The position numbers were made by a program, and so were the translations under genes. Shown here piece by piece: positions 47,448-55,981 of a stretch of DNA of 64,000 nucleotides. Under the pieces are notes generated by a model. That model was not told where the DNA came from. It saw only the letters and a list, made by a program, of their open reading frames with translations, and made no database searches. This DNA comes from Pantoea sp. At-9b. GTDB taxonomy: Bacteria > Pseudomonadota > Gammaproteobacteria > Enterobacterales > Enterobacteriaceae. Positions within the stretch are counted from its first letter, which is position 1. The number at the start of each line of letters is the position of its first letter. The stretch spans positions 3,534,001 through 3,598,000 of the forward strand of contig NC_014837.1 of the NCBI RefSeq assembly GCF_000175935.2, in the 5' to 3' direction.

Positions 47448-48158
47448 ATGTTCGGACTCGATTTCTCCTGGCTACTTGACCCCACGTATCAGCAGTGGTT
47501 GCTACAGGGCGTGCTGCAAACGCTGGAACTGGCGGCGCTCTCTTCGGCGTTCGCCATTGTTATCGGCCTGTTGGGCGCTTTCTGCCTGACGTTCCGTCTC
47601 GCGTGGCTGGATGCCAGTATCGAGCTGTTCGTCGAGCTGTTTCGCAACACGCCGCCCCTGCTGCAAATGTTGTTCTTCTACTTCACGCTAACGCAGATTG
47701 GTTTTACCCGTGAAGACCCGGTGACCGGCTTACAGGTGCCGCTGATTAGCGCCTTTATGTCGGCCACCGTGTCGCTCAGCCTGTTCGGCGGCGCGCTGTG
47801 CATCGAAGCGTTTCGTTCTGGCTTCGATGCGGTGCCGAAAGCCACGCTGGAAGCGGCGCGCTCGCTGGGCTACACGCGCTGGGGATTGTTCCGTCATGTG
47901 CAGGTGCCGATTGCCGCGCGTATCTGCCTGCCGCCCCTGACCAACGTGCTGACCAACCTGTTCAAAACCACTTCGCAGGCGTCAGTGATCACCGTCCCGG
48001 AACTGATGTATGCCGCCGGGCAGATCTACAACGACACCTTCCGCACGCTGGAAGTGATGCTGCTGATCCTGGTGATCTACGTGGTGCTGGTAAGCCTGGT
48101 GGTGTGGCTGATTGGCTGGGTACAGCGTGCCCTCGCCTATCCTGGTTACGGAGCCTGA
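47448..48158 (+). CDS. ABC transporter permease (HisMQ/GltJK type), first subunit
   Basis: The 236-residue membrane protein has about five hydrophobic helices. The EAA loop, which contacts the ATPase, reads EAARSLGYTRWGLFRHVQVPIAAR. FRNTPPLLQMLFFYF is typical of polar amino acid permeases. AGGAGCG precedes the ATG, 17 bp after the binding-protein gene. Confidence 0.92.
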   Translation: MFGLDFSWLLDPTYQQWLLQGVLQTLELAALSSAFAIVIGLLGAFCLTFRLAWLDASIELFVELFRNTPPLLQMLFFYFTLTQIGFTREDPVTGLQVPLISAFMSATVSLSLFGGALCIEAFRSGFDAVPKATLEAARSLGYTRWGLFRHVQVPIAARICLPPLTNVLTNLFKTTSQASVITVPELMYAAGQIYNDTFRTLEVMLLILVIYVVLVSLVVWLIGWVQRALAYPGYGA

Positions 48159-48161
48159 TCC

Positions 48162-48971
48162 ATGAGCGACATTCTCTATCTGAAACGTAAAAAGCAGACG
48201 CGTCACGCCTTTCTGTTTATTGGCCTGCTGATCCTGCTGTGCAGCATGGTGACCGATCGCAGCGGCGAGTGGCGTCAGGTATGGGAAAAACTGCCACTGC
48301 TGCTGACCGGTTCCATGCACGGCTGGCCGCTCAACGGCGGTTTTATCCTCAACATCTTTATCGGCATTGCCAGCATGGTGATTGCCACGGTACTCGGGCT
48401 GTTTCTCGGCTTACTGATGCTGGCAAAGCGTCGCTGGTTGAGTATTCCGGCACGCGCCGTGATGAACTTTCTGCGTAATGCCCCATGGCTGGTACTGCTG
48501 TTCTCGATGTTGTATCTGCTGCCCTACCGCGTGGAGCTGCTGGGTGTGCAGTTCACGCTGTCGCCGCTGTTTAAAGCGATTGTCGGTCTGAGTCTGCCGA
48601 CCGCCGCCAACTTCGCCGAAGTGATTCGCGGTGCGGTGAATTCGGTGCATAGCGGCCAGTGGGAATCGGCCCGTTCGCTGGGCTACAGCCCGTGGCAAAT
48701 CTATCGCATCGTGATCCTGCCACAGGCGCTGCGTCGCATTATTCCTGGCTGGATGAACCTGTATGCGCTGTTGGCTATCTCTACTGCACTGGCGACCGTG
48801 ACCGGTGTGCAGGAGGTGGTGACGTTGCTGCGCACCACGCTGGCAACCGAAAGCGAAGGCTCGCTGATCTATTTCTACGTCACCGTGCTGCTGATGTTCT
48901 TCTGTTACTGCTATCCGATTGCCTTGCTGGCGCGTCGGCTGGAAAACCAAACCAAAGGGGATGCCATATGA
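48162..48971 (+). CDS. ABC transporter permease (HisMQ/GltJK type), second subunit
   Basis: The 269-residue membrane protein pairs with the first permease to form the channel. It has the EAA-type loop ESARSLGYSPWQIYRIVILPQALRR (shown in part: SARSLGYSPWQIYR, ILPQALRRI) and FLRNAPWLVLLFSMLYLLPY. It starts 3 bp after the first permease gene and overlaps the ATPase gene by 4 nt (ATGA), which supports coupled translation. Confidence 0.92.
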   Translation: MSDILYLKRKKQTRHAFLFIGLLILLCSMVTDRSGEWRQVWEKLPLLLTGSMHGWPLNGGFILNIFIGIASMVIATVLGLFLGLLMLAKRRWLSIPARAVMNFLRNAPWLVLLFSMLYLLPYRVELLGVQFTLSPLFKAIVGLSLPTAANFAEVIRGAVNSVHSGQWESARSLGYSPWQIYRIVILPQALRRIIPGWMNLYALLAISTALATVTGVQEVVTLLRTTLATESEGSLIYFYVTVLLMFFCYCYPIALLARRLENQTKGDAI

Positions 48972-49717
48972 TCACTCGCACTCCGTCCCTGATCGAGCTG
49001 GACAATATTCACAAATCTTTCGGCAACACCGAGGTGTTGAAAGGCATTTCGCTGGAAGTCACCAAAGGCGAAGCGGTGTGCATTATCGGGCCTTCAGGTT
49101 CAGGTAAATCCACCATTTTGCGCTGCATCAATGGCCTGTTGCCGATCGACGATGGCTTTATCCGCGTCGGTGAACATCGCGTGCATGAGATTGAAAGCGA
49201 AAAAGCGATGCGTCCGCTGCGCCACCAGGTGGCGATGGTGTTCCAGCAATACAACCTGTTCCCGCATCGCACGGTGCTCGACAACGTGATGATGGCACCA
49301 ATGCAGGTACTGAAGCATCAACGCGACGTGGTGCACGAGCGCGCACTGCGTTTGCTGAAAAAAGTGCGGCTGGAAGGAAAAGAGGGACGCTACCCGGGCG
49401 AACTCTCCGGTGGCCAGCAGCAGCGCGTCGCCATTGCCCGCGCACTGGCGATGCAGCCGGAAATCATCCTGTTTGATGAAGTCACCGCCGCGCTGGACCC
49501 GGAAACGGTGAAAGAAGTGCTGAACACCATTCGTGAGTTGGTAGATGACGGCCTGACCTGCCTGTTGGTGACCCATGAAATGCGCTTTGCACGCGAGGTC
49601 TCGCATCGGGTGTGCTTTACCGACAAAGGCAAAATTGTGGAGATGGCGCCACCGGCGCAGCTCTTTGACGATCCGCAGGATGCGCGCACGCGCGAGTTCC
49701 TCGGCCAGGTGTTGTAA
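48968..49717 (+). CDS. ABC transporter ATP-binding protein, polar amino acid type
   Basis: The 249-residue ATPase has Walker A IIGPSGSGKST, the Q-loop VFQQYNLFPH, signature LSGGQQQRVAIARALA, Walker B IILFDEVTAALDPE and switch histidine LLVTHEM. It resembles GlnQ/HisP. The ATG at 48968 overlaps the permease stop. It is followed after 17 bp by a flavoprotein gene, which ties transport to oxidation of the imported compound. Confidence 0.95.
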   Translation: MITRTPSLIELDNIHKSFGNTEVLKGISLEVTKGEAVCIIGPSGSGKSTILRCINGLLPIDDGFIRVGEHRVHEIESEKAMRPLRHQVAMVFQQYNLFPHRTVLDNVMMAPMQVLKHQRDVVHERALRLLKKVRLEGKEGRYPGELSGGQQQRVAIARALAMQPEIILFDEVTAALDPETVKEVLNTIRELVDDGLTCLLVTHEMRFAREVSHRVCFTDKGKIVEMAPPAQLFDDPQDARTREFLGQVL

Positions 49718-49734
49718 CGGAGTTGAGAGACATC

Positions 49735-51045
49735 ATGTCAGATCAGGCAATTTTTACTGAAGATTTCAAAACCAGCCCGTACTGGTGGGAAGCCGCACCG
49801 CCGGAAACCTGCCGTGATCCGCTCCCGGCAGAAACCGAGATCGTGATCGTGGGTTCCGGTTTCGCCGGGCTGAATGCAGCGATCGAGCTGGCCCGCCACG
49901 GCAAAAAAGTGGTGGTGCTGGAGGCTAACGCGCTGGGCAGCGGCGGCAGTACCCGCACCGGCGGAATGATCAGCAGCGGGCAGAAACTGGTGGTTGGCGG
50001 TGCCATCAAAGGCATCGCGCCGGAGCTGTTTCAACGCATGATCGCCGACTCGATTGCCTCCTTTGCCTTTATTCAGGATCTGGTGCGCGAGGAGCAATTG
50101 GACGCGGATCTGTTTATTGGTGGCCGCTATTTTGGTGCACACACGCAAAAGCAACTCGCCGGTTTATATCAGATGGGCGATATCCTGCATCGCGTTACCG
50201 GCGTTACGGTGCATAAGATCGATCGCGCGACTCAGGCACCGATCATCGGCTCCGACTTCTATCACGGCGGCATTTTGGTGGATGAATACGGTGGCGTACA
50301 TCCAGGTAAATACAACCGGGCGTTACGCGACCTGGCACGTAAACTGGGGGCACAACTTTTTTCCCATGCCCGCGTGACTGGCGTGGAAACAGAAGGCGGC
50401 AGCAAAGTGGTTTACACCGAACGTGGCACCGTGCGCGCGCGTCAGGTGATTTTCCTCACCAACGGCTACACCGATGCTCAGGCCTCTCCCAATCTGGCAA
50501 AACGCATCGTGCCGGTGAAAAGTTATCAGATCGCTACCGAACCGCTGCCGCCCGCGTTGATGGCGAAGCTGATTCCCGGTGGCCGCATGATCACCGACAG
50601 CCGTCGCGATCTGATCTACACCCGCCCGTCGCCGGACGGCACGCGTCTGCTGTTTGGCTCGCGTCCCGGCATTATGGATTGCGACGATAAAACGGCTGCG
50701 ATCCGCATTCGTCAACGTATGCTGGCGATCTGGCCGGAACTGGCACCGTATCGCATTAGCCATGCCTGGAGTGGTTATGTGGGTATGACGTGGGATAAAA
50801 CCGCTTATGCCGGTGAAATGGATAACGCGCGTTTTGCAGTTGGCTGCAATGGTAACGGCGTGGCGCTGATGAGCTGGCTCGGTTATCGCGCCGCACAAAA
50901 GCTGCTCGGCACCGAACCGCGTCCATTGTCGTTTGAGCGCAACACTTTTAAACCGATCCCGCTGTATGGGGGGAAACCGTGGTTTTTACCCCTGGTGACT
51001 GGCTGGTACCGTTTTCGCGATGCGGTGGATAAGGCACGGGATTGA
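49735..51045 (+). CDS. FAD-dependent oxidoreductase, PuuB/gamma-glutamylputrescine oxidase-like
   Basis: The 436-residue protein starts with a short extension and then ETEIVIVGSGFAGLNAAIELARHG, the FAD-binding motif, and VVVLEANALGSGGSTRTGGM. DEYGGVHPGKYNRALRDLA and VGCNGNGVALMSWLGYRAA are as in the PuuB/OrdL group, which oxidises amines of gamma-glutamylated or other acidic substrates. ATG 49735 follows GGAGTTGAG. It is last in the transporter operon. With the DAO-type enzyme at 43459 it makes two different flavoproteins in one cluster. The substrate is unknown; an amino acid conjugate or N-substituted amino acid would fit. Confidence 0.88.
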   Translation: MSDQAIFTEDFKTSPYWWEAAPPETCRDPLPAETEIVIVGSGFAGLNAAIELARHGKKVVVLEANALGSGGSTRTGGMISSGQKLVVGGAIKGIAPELFQRMIADSIASFAFIQDLVREEQLDADLFIGGRYFGAHTQKQLAGLYQMGDILHRVTGVTVHKIDRATQAPIIGSDFYHGGILVDEYGGVHPGKYNRALRDLARKLGAQLFSHARVTGVETEGGSKVVYTERGTVRARQVIFLTNGYTDAQASPNLAKRIVPVKSYQIATEPLPPALMAKLIPGGRMITDSRRDLIYTRPSPDGTRLLFGSRPGIMDCDDKTAAIRIRQRMLAIWPELAPYRISHAWSGYVGMTWDKTAYAGEMDNARFAVGCNGNGVALMSWLGYRAAQKLLGTEPRPLSFERNTFKPIPLYGGKPWFLPLVTGWYRFRDAVDKARD

Positions 51046-51058
51046 AGTCTCGTCCCTT

Positions 51059-51154
51059 GTGGCGGCGCGATTTATCGCGCAGTTTTTTCCGACACCGCGC
51101 ACGGATTTGCGCGATTCATCGCACACGGATCTGCGCGATAAATCGCGCCGCTAC
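51059..51154. repeat. REP-like element with extra internal half-copies
   Basis: The outer arms are GGCGGCGCGATTTATCGCGC and its inverse ending in CGCGCCGCTAC. The inside holds ACACCGCGCACGGATTTGCG, GCGATTCATCGCACACGGAT and GCGCGAT, decayed extra arms. It separates the flavoprotein gene from the convergent rpn gene and may end both transcripts. Confidence 0.85.
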
Positions 51155-51169
51155 CGTTAAGTCCGTGAT

Positions 51170-51355
51170 TCAGGCACGCAGTTGTTGTAACTCACCTTCA
51201 CTCAGGCCAGTCAGTTCGATAATCGTTGCCAGATCCAGCTGTTTGGCCAGCATGCGGCGTGCCATTTCCTGTGCCAGTTCCTGCCGTCCTTCCTGTCGTC
51301 CTTCCTGTCGTCCTTCCAGGCGCGACTCCTGCCGCCATTGTTGTTCAACCGTCAT
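51170..51355 (-). CDS. Internal RpnS-like small protein, in frame with the rpn 3' end
   Basis: Inside the rpn gene, AAGGAG (51362-51367 on the minus strand) stands 6 nt before an in-frame ATG at 51355. This is a better initiation region than that of the full gene. It would yield a 61-residue protein starting MTVEQQWRQESRLEG, holding the EGRQ repeats and the C-terminal tail. In E. coli, rpn genes are reported to encode such small C-terminal proteins (RpnS) that bind and inhibit the full-length toxin. The family role is known; that it applies here is inferred from the initiation site. Confidence 0.6.
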   Translation of the reverse strand: MTVEQQWRQESRLEGRQEGRQEGRQELAQEMARRMLAKQLDLATIIELTGLSEGELQQLRA

Positions 51356-52075
51356 AATCTGCTCCTTTAGTTGAGGTTTGGTCTGCATCAATATCTCAAC
51401 GAGTTTTTCCCGGTCATCCGTATCCCCATGTTGTAGCAGGTAGAAGATCACGTCGATAGAGAGATCATCATTGTAATCCACAGACAGCAACGTTGCCATC
51501 GGGTCGATATTCTCCAACATGTCACACAGACGTATGATCTTATGCGCCATTTCCAGTCGTGCCACCGCGCGATGCGTCATGATCTCTTCATCAGGGATGA
51601 CTGTGACATCAATCAGCGGAAAGGGATGACAAAAAATCTGCTCAGCCAGATCCGGGTCGCGGAATGACGCCAGCCAATTCATCGAGTAGGGATAAGGGCT
51701 GGTTTTTCCCTGATAGAACAACATGGGTACGACAATCGGCAATTCAGTATGCCCCTCATCGAGGTGGCGTTGCATGGCGGCAATGGCATAACGCATCATG
51801 CGTAGGGTCATATTCTTATCTGGAGAGCTTTGATGCTCAATCAAGGCATAAATATACCCCTCACCACAGTCGGTCTTCATCGACAGCAGTACATCGGAAT
51901 ATAACGCACGTAGATCCCGTTCAATAAAGGTGGTGGTAACCAGTTGCAGAGTGTCCAGATCGCAATGCTGACGTATGGATGGTGGCAGATGAATTTCGAG
52001 GAACTGCCTGGCAATCGGCGGATGGCTAAGAAACCTTTTGAACAACGCATCATGCGGAGCCGAGATGACACTCAT
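51170..52075 (-). CDS. Rpn-family recombination-promoting nuclease (PF04754, transposase_31-like)
   Basis: The 301-residue protein begins MSVISAPHDALFKRFLSHPP. It carries the PD-(D/E)XK-like core of the RpnA-E group (LYSDVLLSMKT, YALIEHQSSPDKNMTLRMMRY with the acidic and lysine residues, VVPMLFYQGKTSPYPYS). Rpn proteins cut DNA, promote RecA-independent recombination and have been linked to phage defence. The C-terminal part is a charged helix with EGRQ repeats and a final hydrophobic tail (MARRMLAKQLDLATIIELTG). ATG 52075 is used by family similarity. A strong internal start near the 3' end probably makes a second, shorter product. It sits alone between REP-like elements. Confidence 0.9.
   Translation of the reverse strand: MSVISAPHDALFKRFLSHPPIARQFLEIHLPPSIRQHCDLDTLQLVTTTFIERDLRALYSDVLLSMKTDCGEGYIYALIEHQSSPDKNMTLRMMRYAIAAMQRHLDEGHTELPIVVPMLFYQGKTSPYPYSMNWLASFRDPDLAEQIFCHPFPLIDVTVIPDEEIMTHRAVARLEMAHKIIRLCDMLENIDPMATLLSVDYNDDLSIDVIFYLLQHGDTDDREKLVEILMQTKPQLKEQIMTVEQQWRQESRLEGRQEGRQEGRQELAQEMARRMLAKQLDLATIIELTGLSEGELQQLRA
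51281..51316 (-). repeat. 12-bp tandem repeat encoding EGRQ, three copies
   Basis: CTGYCGTCCTTC occurs at 51281, 51293 and 51305 (plus-strand text). The first copy has one C/T difference and the others are identical. On the coding strand this gives GRQE-GRQE-GRQE within both the full Rpn and the internal small protein. Copy-number change would stay in frame. Confidence 0.9.
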
Positions 52076-52287
52076 AAACGCAACACCTGTCAATCCGGTA
52101 AAAGTGCCAGGACATTAACATCGTACTTAACGCACTGAAATACAGAGGGTAAGATTCTCACAGCGATTTAAGGGATTCAGATCGCCTTCAGGAAATATTC
52201 AGGAATGACAGCGGTGTTTCGGACCGGAACAACGAATGACGTGCCCTTGATTTGGCTCACTAGAAGCAGCCTGATTTGAGGAGTACC

Positions 52288-52329
52288 ATGACCCCACTTT
52301 CCTCAACCAGCCGGAGGCTGCATGTTTAA
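52288..52329 (+). CDS. Possible 13-residue leader peptide overlapping acuI
   Basis: TGAGGAG lies 5 nt before ATG 52288, which opens a 13-codon frame (MTPLSSTSRRLHV). It ends with TAA 7 bp inside acuI, so ribosomes ending there could restart on the acuI ATG. The acuI gene has its own GGAGG site inside the small frame. Coding is not shown; only the initiation signal and overlap are seen. Confidence 0.3.
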   Translation: MTPLSSTSRRLHV

Positions 52330-53305
52330 GGCACTGGTCATTGATAATGACGAACAGGGATACCGCACCACCCTGAAAGATCTGGAAGAAAAACAACTAC
52401 CGGATCAGGATGTCACCCTCGAAGTTAGCTACTCCACCCTTAACTACAAAGACGCCCTCGCTATCTGCAACAAAGGCCCAATCGTGCGCCAGTTCCCGAT
52501 GGTACCGGGTATCGATTTTGTTGGCCGGGTGATCAATAGTCGCCACCCGCACTGGCAGCAGGATGATGTTGCATTGCTGACAGGCTGGGGCGTCGGTGAG
52601 AAATATTGGGGTGGCCTGGCGCAGAAGGCCAGCGTCTCCGGTGACTGGTTGGTCAAAGTCCCCTCCGCGCTCAGCCCACTGCAAACCATGGCGATCGGGA
52701 CTGCCGGGTTTACCGCCATGTTGTGCGTGCTCGCATTGGAAAAACAAGGCATTACGCCGCAGCACGGTCCGGTGCTGGTCACCGGTGCCAGCGGTGGTGT
52801 AGGCAGTTTTGCCGTCAGCCTGCTGGCGCGTCTCGGCTATGAAGTGGTGGCTTCCAGCGGTCGTGCCAGTGACAGCGACTACTTAATCGGCACCCTTGGA
52901 GCGACATCCGTCATTGATCGCCACGAACTCAGCCAACCCGGCAAACCGCTGGCAAAAGAGCGTTGGGCCGCCGCTATCGATAGCGTTGGCAGCCATACAC
53001 TCAGTAATGTGCTGGCTGGCATCAAACGGGATGGCGTCGTTGCCGCTTGCGGTATGGCGCAGGGATTGGATCTGCCAACCAGCGTTGCCCCCTTTATTCT
53101 GCGCGGCGTGATTCTGGCAGGCGTGGACAGTGTGATGTGCCCACAACCGCTGCGTCAGCAGGCATGGCAACGCCTGGCGGAACTGGTGGACGGCGCACAG
53201 CTGCAAAAACTCACCCGCGTAATCCCGCTGAGTGCAGCGCGTGAAGGGGCAGAACAACTGCTGGCGGGTGAAGTGCGTGGACGTCTGATCGTCGATTGCC
53301 GGTAA
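52322..53305 (+). CDS. acuI: Acrylyl-CoA reductase AcuI / YhdH-type quinone oxidoreductase
   Basis: AcuI reduces acryloyl-CoA to propionyl-CoA with NADPH. The 327-residue protein is a zinc-free medium-chain dehydrogenase: STLNYKDALAICNKGPI, PMVPGIDFVGRV, LLTGWGVGEKYWGG, VLVTGASGGVGSFAVSLL and PFILRGVILAGVDSVMCP match E. coli YhdH (324 residues). GGAGG stands 5 nt before the ATG. No DMSP or acrylate genes adjoin it, so it is likely a general detoxification enzyme for acryloyl-CoA, as in E. coli. A REP-like pair follows. Confidence 0.95.
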   Translation: MFKALVIDNDEQGYRTTLKDLEEKQLPDQDVTLEVSYSTLNYKDALAICNKGPIVRQFPMVPGIDFVGRVINSRHPHWQQDDVALLTGWGVGEKYWGGLAQKASVSGDWLVKVPSALSPLQTMAIGTAGFTAMLCVLALEKQGITPQHGPVLVTGASGGVGSFAVSLLARLGYEVVASSGRASDSDYLIGTLGATSVIDRHELSQPGKPLAKERWAAAIDSVGSHTLSNVLAGIKRDGVVAACGMAQGLDLPTSVAPFILRGVILAGVDSVMCPQPLRQQAWQRLAELVDGAQLQKLTRVIPLSAAREGAEQLLAGEVRGRLIVDCR

Positions 53306-53320
53306 CATCTGCCAAAAAAA

Positions 53321-53381
53321 GCGCGATAAATCGCCCCGCTACGAAAAATTGCACATACTGTAGCGGCGCGATTTATCGCGC
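53321..53381. repeat. REP-like element, arms in the outward orientation
   Basis: GCGCGATAAATCGCCCCGCTAC (53321-53342, one change from the consensus) and, 17 bp on, GTAGCGGCGCGATTTATC(GCGC) to 53381. Here the two arms point the opposite way round from the 36-kb copies, as in BIME-type mosaics. It lies between convergent acuI and hmuV. Confidence 0.85.
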
Positions 53382-53390
53382 TGATGTTAT

Positions 53391-54170
53391 TCAGGCGCGT
53401 AACTGAATCTGCGGCCTGCCCTGCTCCGCCTGCCGCACCACATCCAATTCTGCCTGATACCAACGTGTCAGCGTCTGTTCGGTCATCACCTCATGTGGCG
53501 CGCCCTCTGCCACCAGTTTACCCTGATGCAACAATAGGATACGGTCCGACCACAGTGATGCCAGATTGAGATCGTGCAAGACGGTACACACGCTAAACCG
53601 TCCATTACGCGTTAAGCGATGCAGCAAACGCAGGCTGTGCTGCTGCCAGAACAGATCCAGCGCCGAGGTGGGTTCATCAAGGAACAGCCACCCACGCGGG
53701 CCATCCTCATGCCACAGCTGTGCCAGCACACGCGCCAGTTGCACACGTTGCTGCTCACCGCCAGACAGCGAACGATAATCACGTCGCGCCAGTTCCAGGC
53801 TACCGGTGATATGCATCACTTCCTCAATCACCGCTTTTGATCCCGCAGTCGGCCAGGGCGCACGCCCCATCGCCACCACATCTTCCGCTGGCATCGGGAA
53901 GGTCATGCTGTTTTGCTGACGCATCACCGCACGGCGCTGGGCCAGTGGTTCACGCGGCCAATCTGCCAGCGGGCTATCACCCAACCAGCAATCACCGGCT
54001 GCCGGGGTGAGAAAACCAGTCAGCAGGCGCAGTAGTGTAGATTTACCGGCACCGTTCGGGCCGATCAACGCGACCATTTCGCCTGGCTCCAGCGTCACCG
54101 AAACATTATCAATCAACGCCCGTGCACCATGGCTAAAGCACAGACCGCGCGCCTGCATCCGATCACTCAT
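53391..54170 (-). CDS. hmuV: Hemin ABC transporter ATP-binding protein
   Basis: HmuV powers hemin import across the inner membrane. The 259-residue ATPase has Walker A LIGPNGAGKSTLLRLL, signature SLSGGEQQRVQLARVLAQL, Walker B GWLFLDEPTSALD and switch histidine TVLHDLNLA. MTFPMPAEDVVAMGRAPWP is typical of HmuV/BhuV. It overlaps hmuU by 8 nt and is last in hmuRSTUV. Confidence 0.95.
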   Translation of the reverse strand: MSDRMQARGLCFSHGARALIDNVSVTLEPGEMVALIGPNGAGKSTLLRLLTGFLTPAAGDCWLGDSPLADWPREPLAQRRAVMRQQNSMTFPMPAEDVVAMGRAPWPTAGSKAVIEEVMHITGSLELARRDYRSLSGGEQQRVQLARVLAQLWHEDGPRGWLFLDEPTSALDLFWQQHSLRLLHRLTRNGRFSVCTVLHDLNLASLWSDRILLLHQGKLVAEGAPHEVMTEQTLTRWYQAELDVVRQAEQGRPQIQLRA

Positions 54171-55164
54171 TTATCCCCCTCTGCTGGCGCAGGATCAGCC
54201 AGAGAAACCACGGACCACCAATCAGGCTGGTTAACAGACCCACCGGCATTTCTGCCGGGATCACCAGGGTGCGCGCCAGCGTATCTGCCAGCAACAACAG
54301 GATCGCCCCTGCCAGCGCCGATCCCGGTAACATCCAGCGATGATCGCTGCCAAGACAGAAGCGCATCACGTGTGGCACCACCAGCCCGACAAAACCAATA
54401 ATTCCACTCACCGACACCGCCGTGCCGACCAGTAACGCGCTCAGCACCAGTAACTGACGCTGGGTACGTTTCACATCGATCCCCATGTAATGTGCATCTT
54501 CTTCACCGAGTTGCAGCAGGTTCAGACGCCGTGCACGGGTCTGGATGGCGATCAACGCGGGTAAAATCAGCAACGCGCACACCGTTAGGCTCGGCCACTG
54601 TGCCGAACTGAGGCTGCCCATACCCCACAATGCCAGCTGGCGCAGTTGTTGATCATTACTGATCCACGACAACACCCCTACCGCCGCGCCGCACAACGCA
54701 TTGATGGCAATGCCTACCAGCAGCAAACGCGACAGGTTGCCCAGTGCCAGGCGGCTGAAGCTGAAGATCAGCAACGTCACCACCAGGCTGCCGACAAAGG
54801 CCGCCAGCATCGGTAACCACAGGGCGAGGATCGGCGGCAACGCCACCGGCACGATAATCGCCAGCGCCACGGCCAGACCGGCACCGCTGCTGATCCCCAG
54901 CAAACCGGGATCGGCCAGCGGGTTACGGAACAGCCCCTGCATCACTGCACCAGACACTGCCAACGCCATGCCAAGCAGCACCGCTAACAGCACGCGCGGC
55001 AGACGGATATTCAGCCAAATCTGCCACACCATATCGCTGAGCGGTGCGTGCCACAGGGTGCGGATTGACAGCGGCATCGCGCCAAAATTGGCGGCCATCA
55101 GCATACAAATCACCATGCTGATGGCCATCAGGCCGAGCCAGCGCAGCACTGCAACGCTAGTCAT
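54163..55164 (-). CDS. hmuU: Hemin ABC transporter permease
   Basis: The 333-residue FecCD-type permease has about ten membrane segments. Conserved parts are RLPRVLLAVLLGMALAVSGAV, LFRNPLADPGLLGISSGAGLA, GMGSLSSAQWPSL and PAEMPVGLLTSLIGGPWFLW. ATG 55164 lies within the last codons of hmuT (8-nt overlap) and gives the family's usual length; the frame runs 20 codons further upstream without support. Confidence 0.94.
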   Translation of the reverse strand: MTSVAVLRWLGLMAISMVICMLMAANFGAMPLSIRTLWHAPLSDMVWQIWLNIRLPRVLLAVLLGMALAVSGAVMQGLFRNPLADPGLLGISSGAGLAVALAIIVPVALPPILALWLPMLAAFVGSLVVTLLIFSFSRLALGNLSRLLLVGIAINALCGAAVGVLSWISNDQQLRQLALWGMGSLSSAQWPSLTVCALLILPALIAIQTRARRLNLLQLGEEDAHYMGIDVKRTQRQLLVLSALLVGTAVSVSGIIGFVGLVVPHVMRFCLGSDHRWMLPGSALAGAILLLLADTLARTLVIPAEMPVGLLTSLIGGPWFLWLILRQQRGINE

Positions 55165-55981
55165 GTTTTGCCGCTTCGGCTGCATGACGCAGTTTGACGA
55201 TGGCGTCCGGTGTGTCGAGACCAAAACTCAGCAGCGCCATCTCATCCACCACCAACAGCGCGTGATGCTGCCCGGCTGGCGTCAGCGCCAGACCCGGCAG
55301 CGACCACACCTTCTCTTCACCGCCGAGGGTACGCAGTCCATCCTGACCCACCACCACCAGATCCGGTGCGGCAGCCACCACACCTTCCGGCGACAGCGGT
55401 TGATAATGCGGTACGGCTCCCATCGCATTTACCAGGCCAGCACTGCGAATCGCACCATCAGCCCCGGTCTGCGATCCTGCCGCCAGGGTATTCATGCCGC
55501 TGTGCGCCATGATAAACAGTACCTTCACCGACAGCGGTTGACCCGGCAGTTGTGCCAGTTGTTTCTGGACTTTCTCAGTCAGTGCTTTGGCGGCGTCTTC
55601 ACGATGCAGCGCCTTGCCAATGGTCGCGATTTTTTCCGGGATCGCTTCGAGGCTATTTTTGCCGGTGACTTCCACCACCTTCACCCCTGCCTGCTCCACC
55701 TGTTGCAGCACCAGCGACGGTTTTGCCAGTTCGCTACTCAGTACCAGCGTCGGCTTCAGCGCCAGAATGCCTTCCGCATTCAGCTGACGCATATAACCAA
55801 TGTTCGGCAGCTTATTTACCTGAGCAGGCTGCTGGCTGGTGCTGTCGCGCGCCACCAGATCCTGCTGGGCGTCCAGCGCGTATACGATTTGCGTGACGTC
55901 TCCACCAATGGAAACCACGCGTTCTGCCGCCAGCGTCGGCAGCGCCAGCGCGGTCAGCAACAACAGGGTCAGACGTTTCAT
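55157..55981 (-). CDS. hmuT: Periplasmic hemin-binding protein
   Basis: HmuT carries hemin from the receptor to HmuUV. The 274-residue protein has a signal peptide (MKRLTLLLLTALALPTLA) and then ERVVSIGGDVTQIVYALD, LPNIGYMRQLNAEGILALKP, SGMNTLAAGSQTGADGAIR and PDLVVVGQDGLRTLGG. The tyrosine in NIGYMR is where HmuT-like proteins bind heme iron. It overlaps hmuS by 4 nt. Confidence 0.94.
   Translation of the reverse strand: MKRLTLLLLTALALPTLAAERVVSIGGDVTQIVYALDAQQDLVARDSTSQQPAQVNKLPNIGYMRQLNAEGILALKPTLVLSSELAKPSLVLQQVEQAGVKVVEVTGKNSLEAIPEKIATIGKALHREDAAKALTEKVQKQLAQLPGQPLSVKVLFIMAHSGMNTLAAGSQTGADGAIRSAGLVNAMGAVPHYQPLSPEGVVAAAPDLVVVGQDGLRTLGGEEKVWSLPGLALTPAGQHHALLVVDEMALLSFGLDTPDAIVKLRHAAEAAKHD

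Noticed and set aside
51170..52075. Rpn gene as an insertion sequence
   Set aside because: Although the family was once called transposase-like, there are no terminal inverted repeats or target duplications; the flanking repeats are REP-like and occur elsewhere without it.
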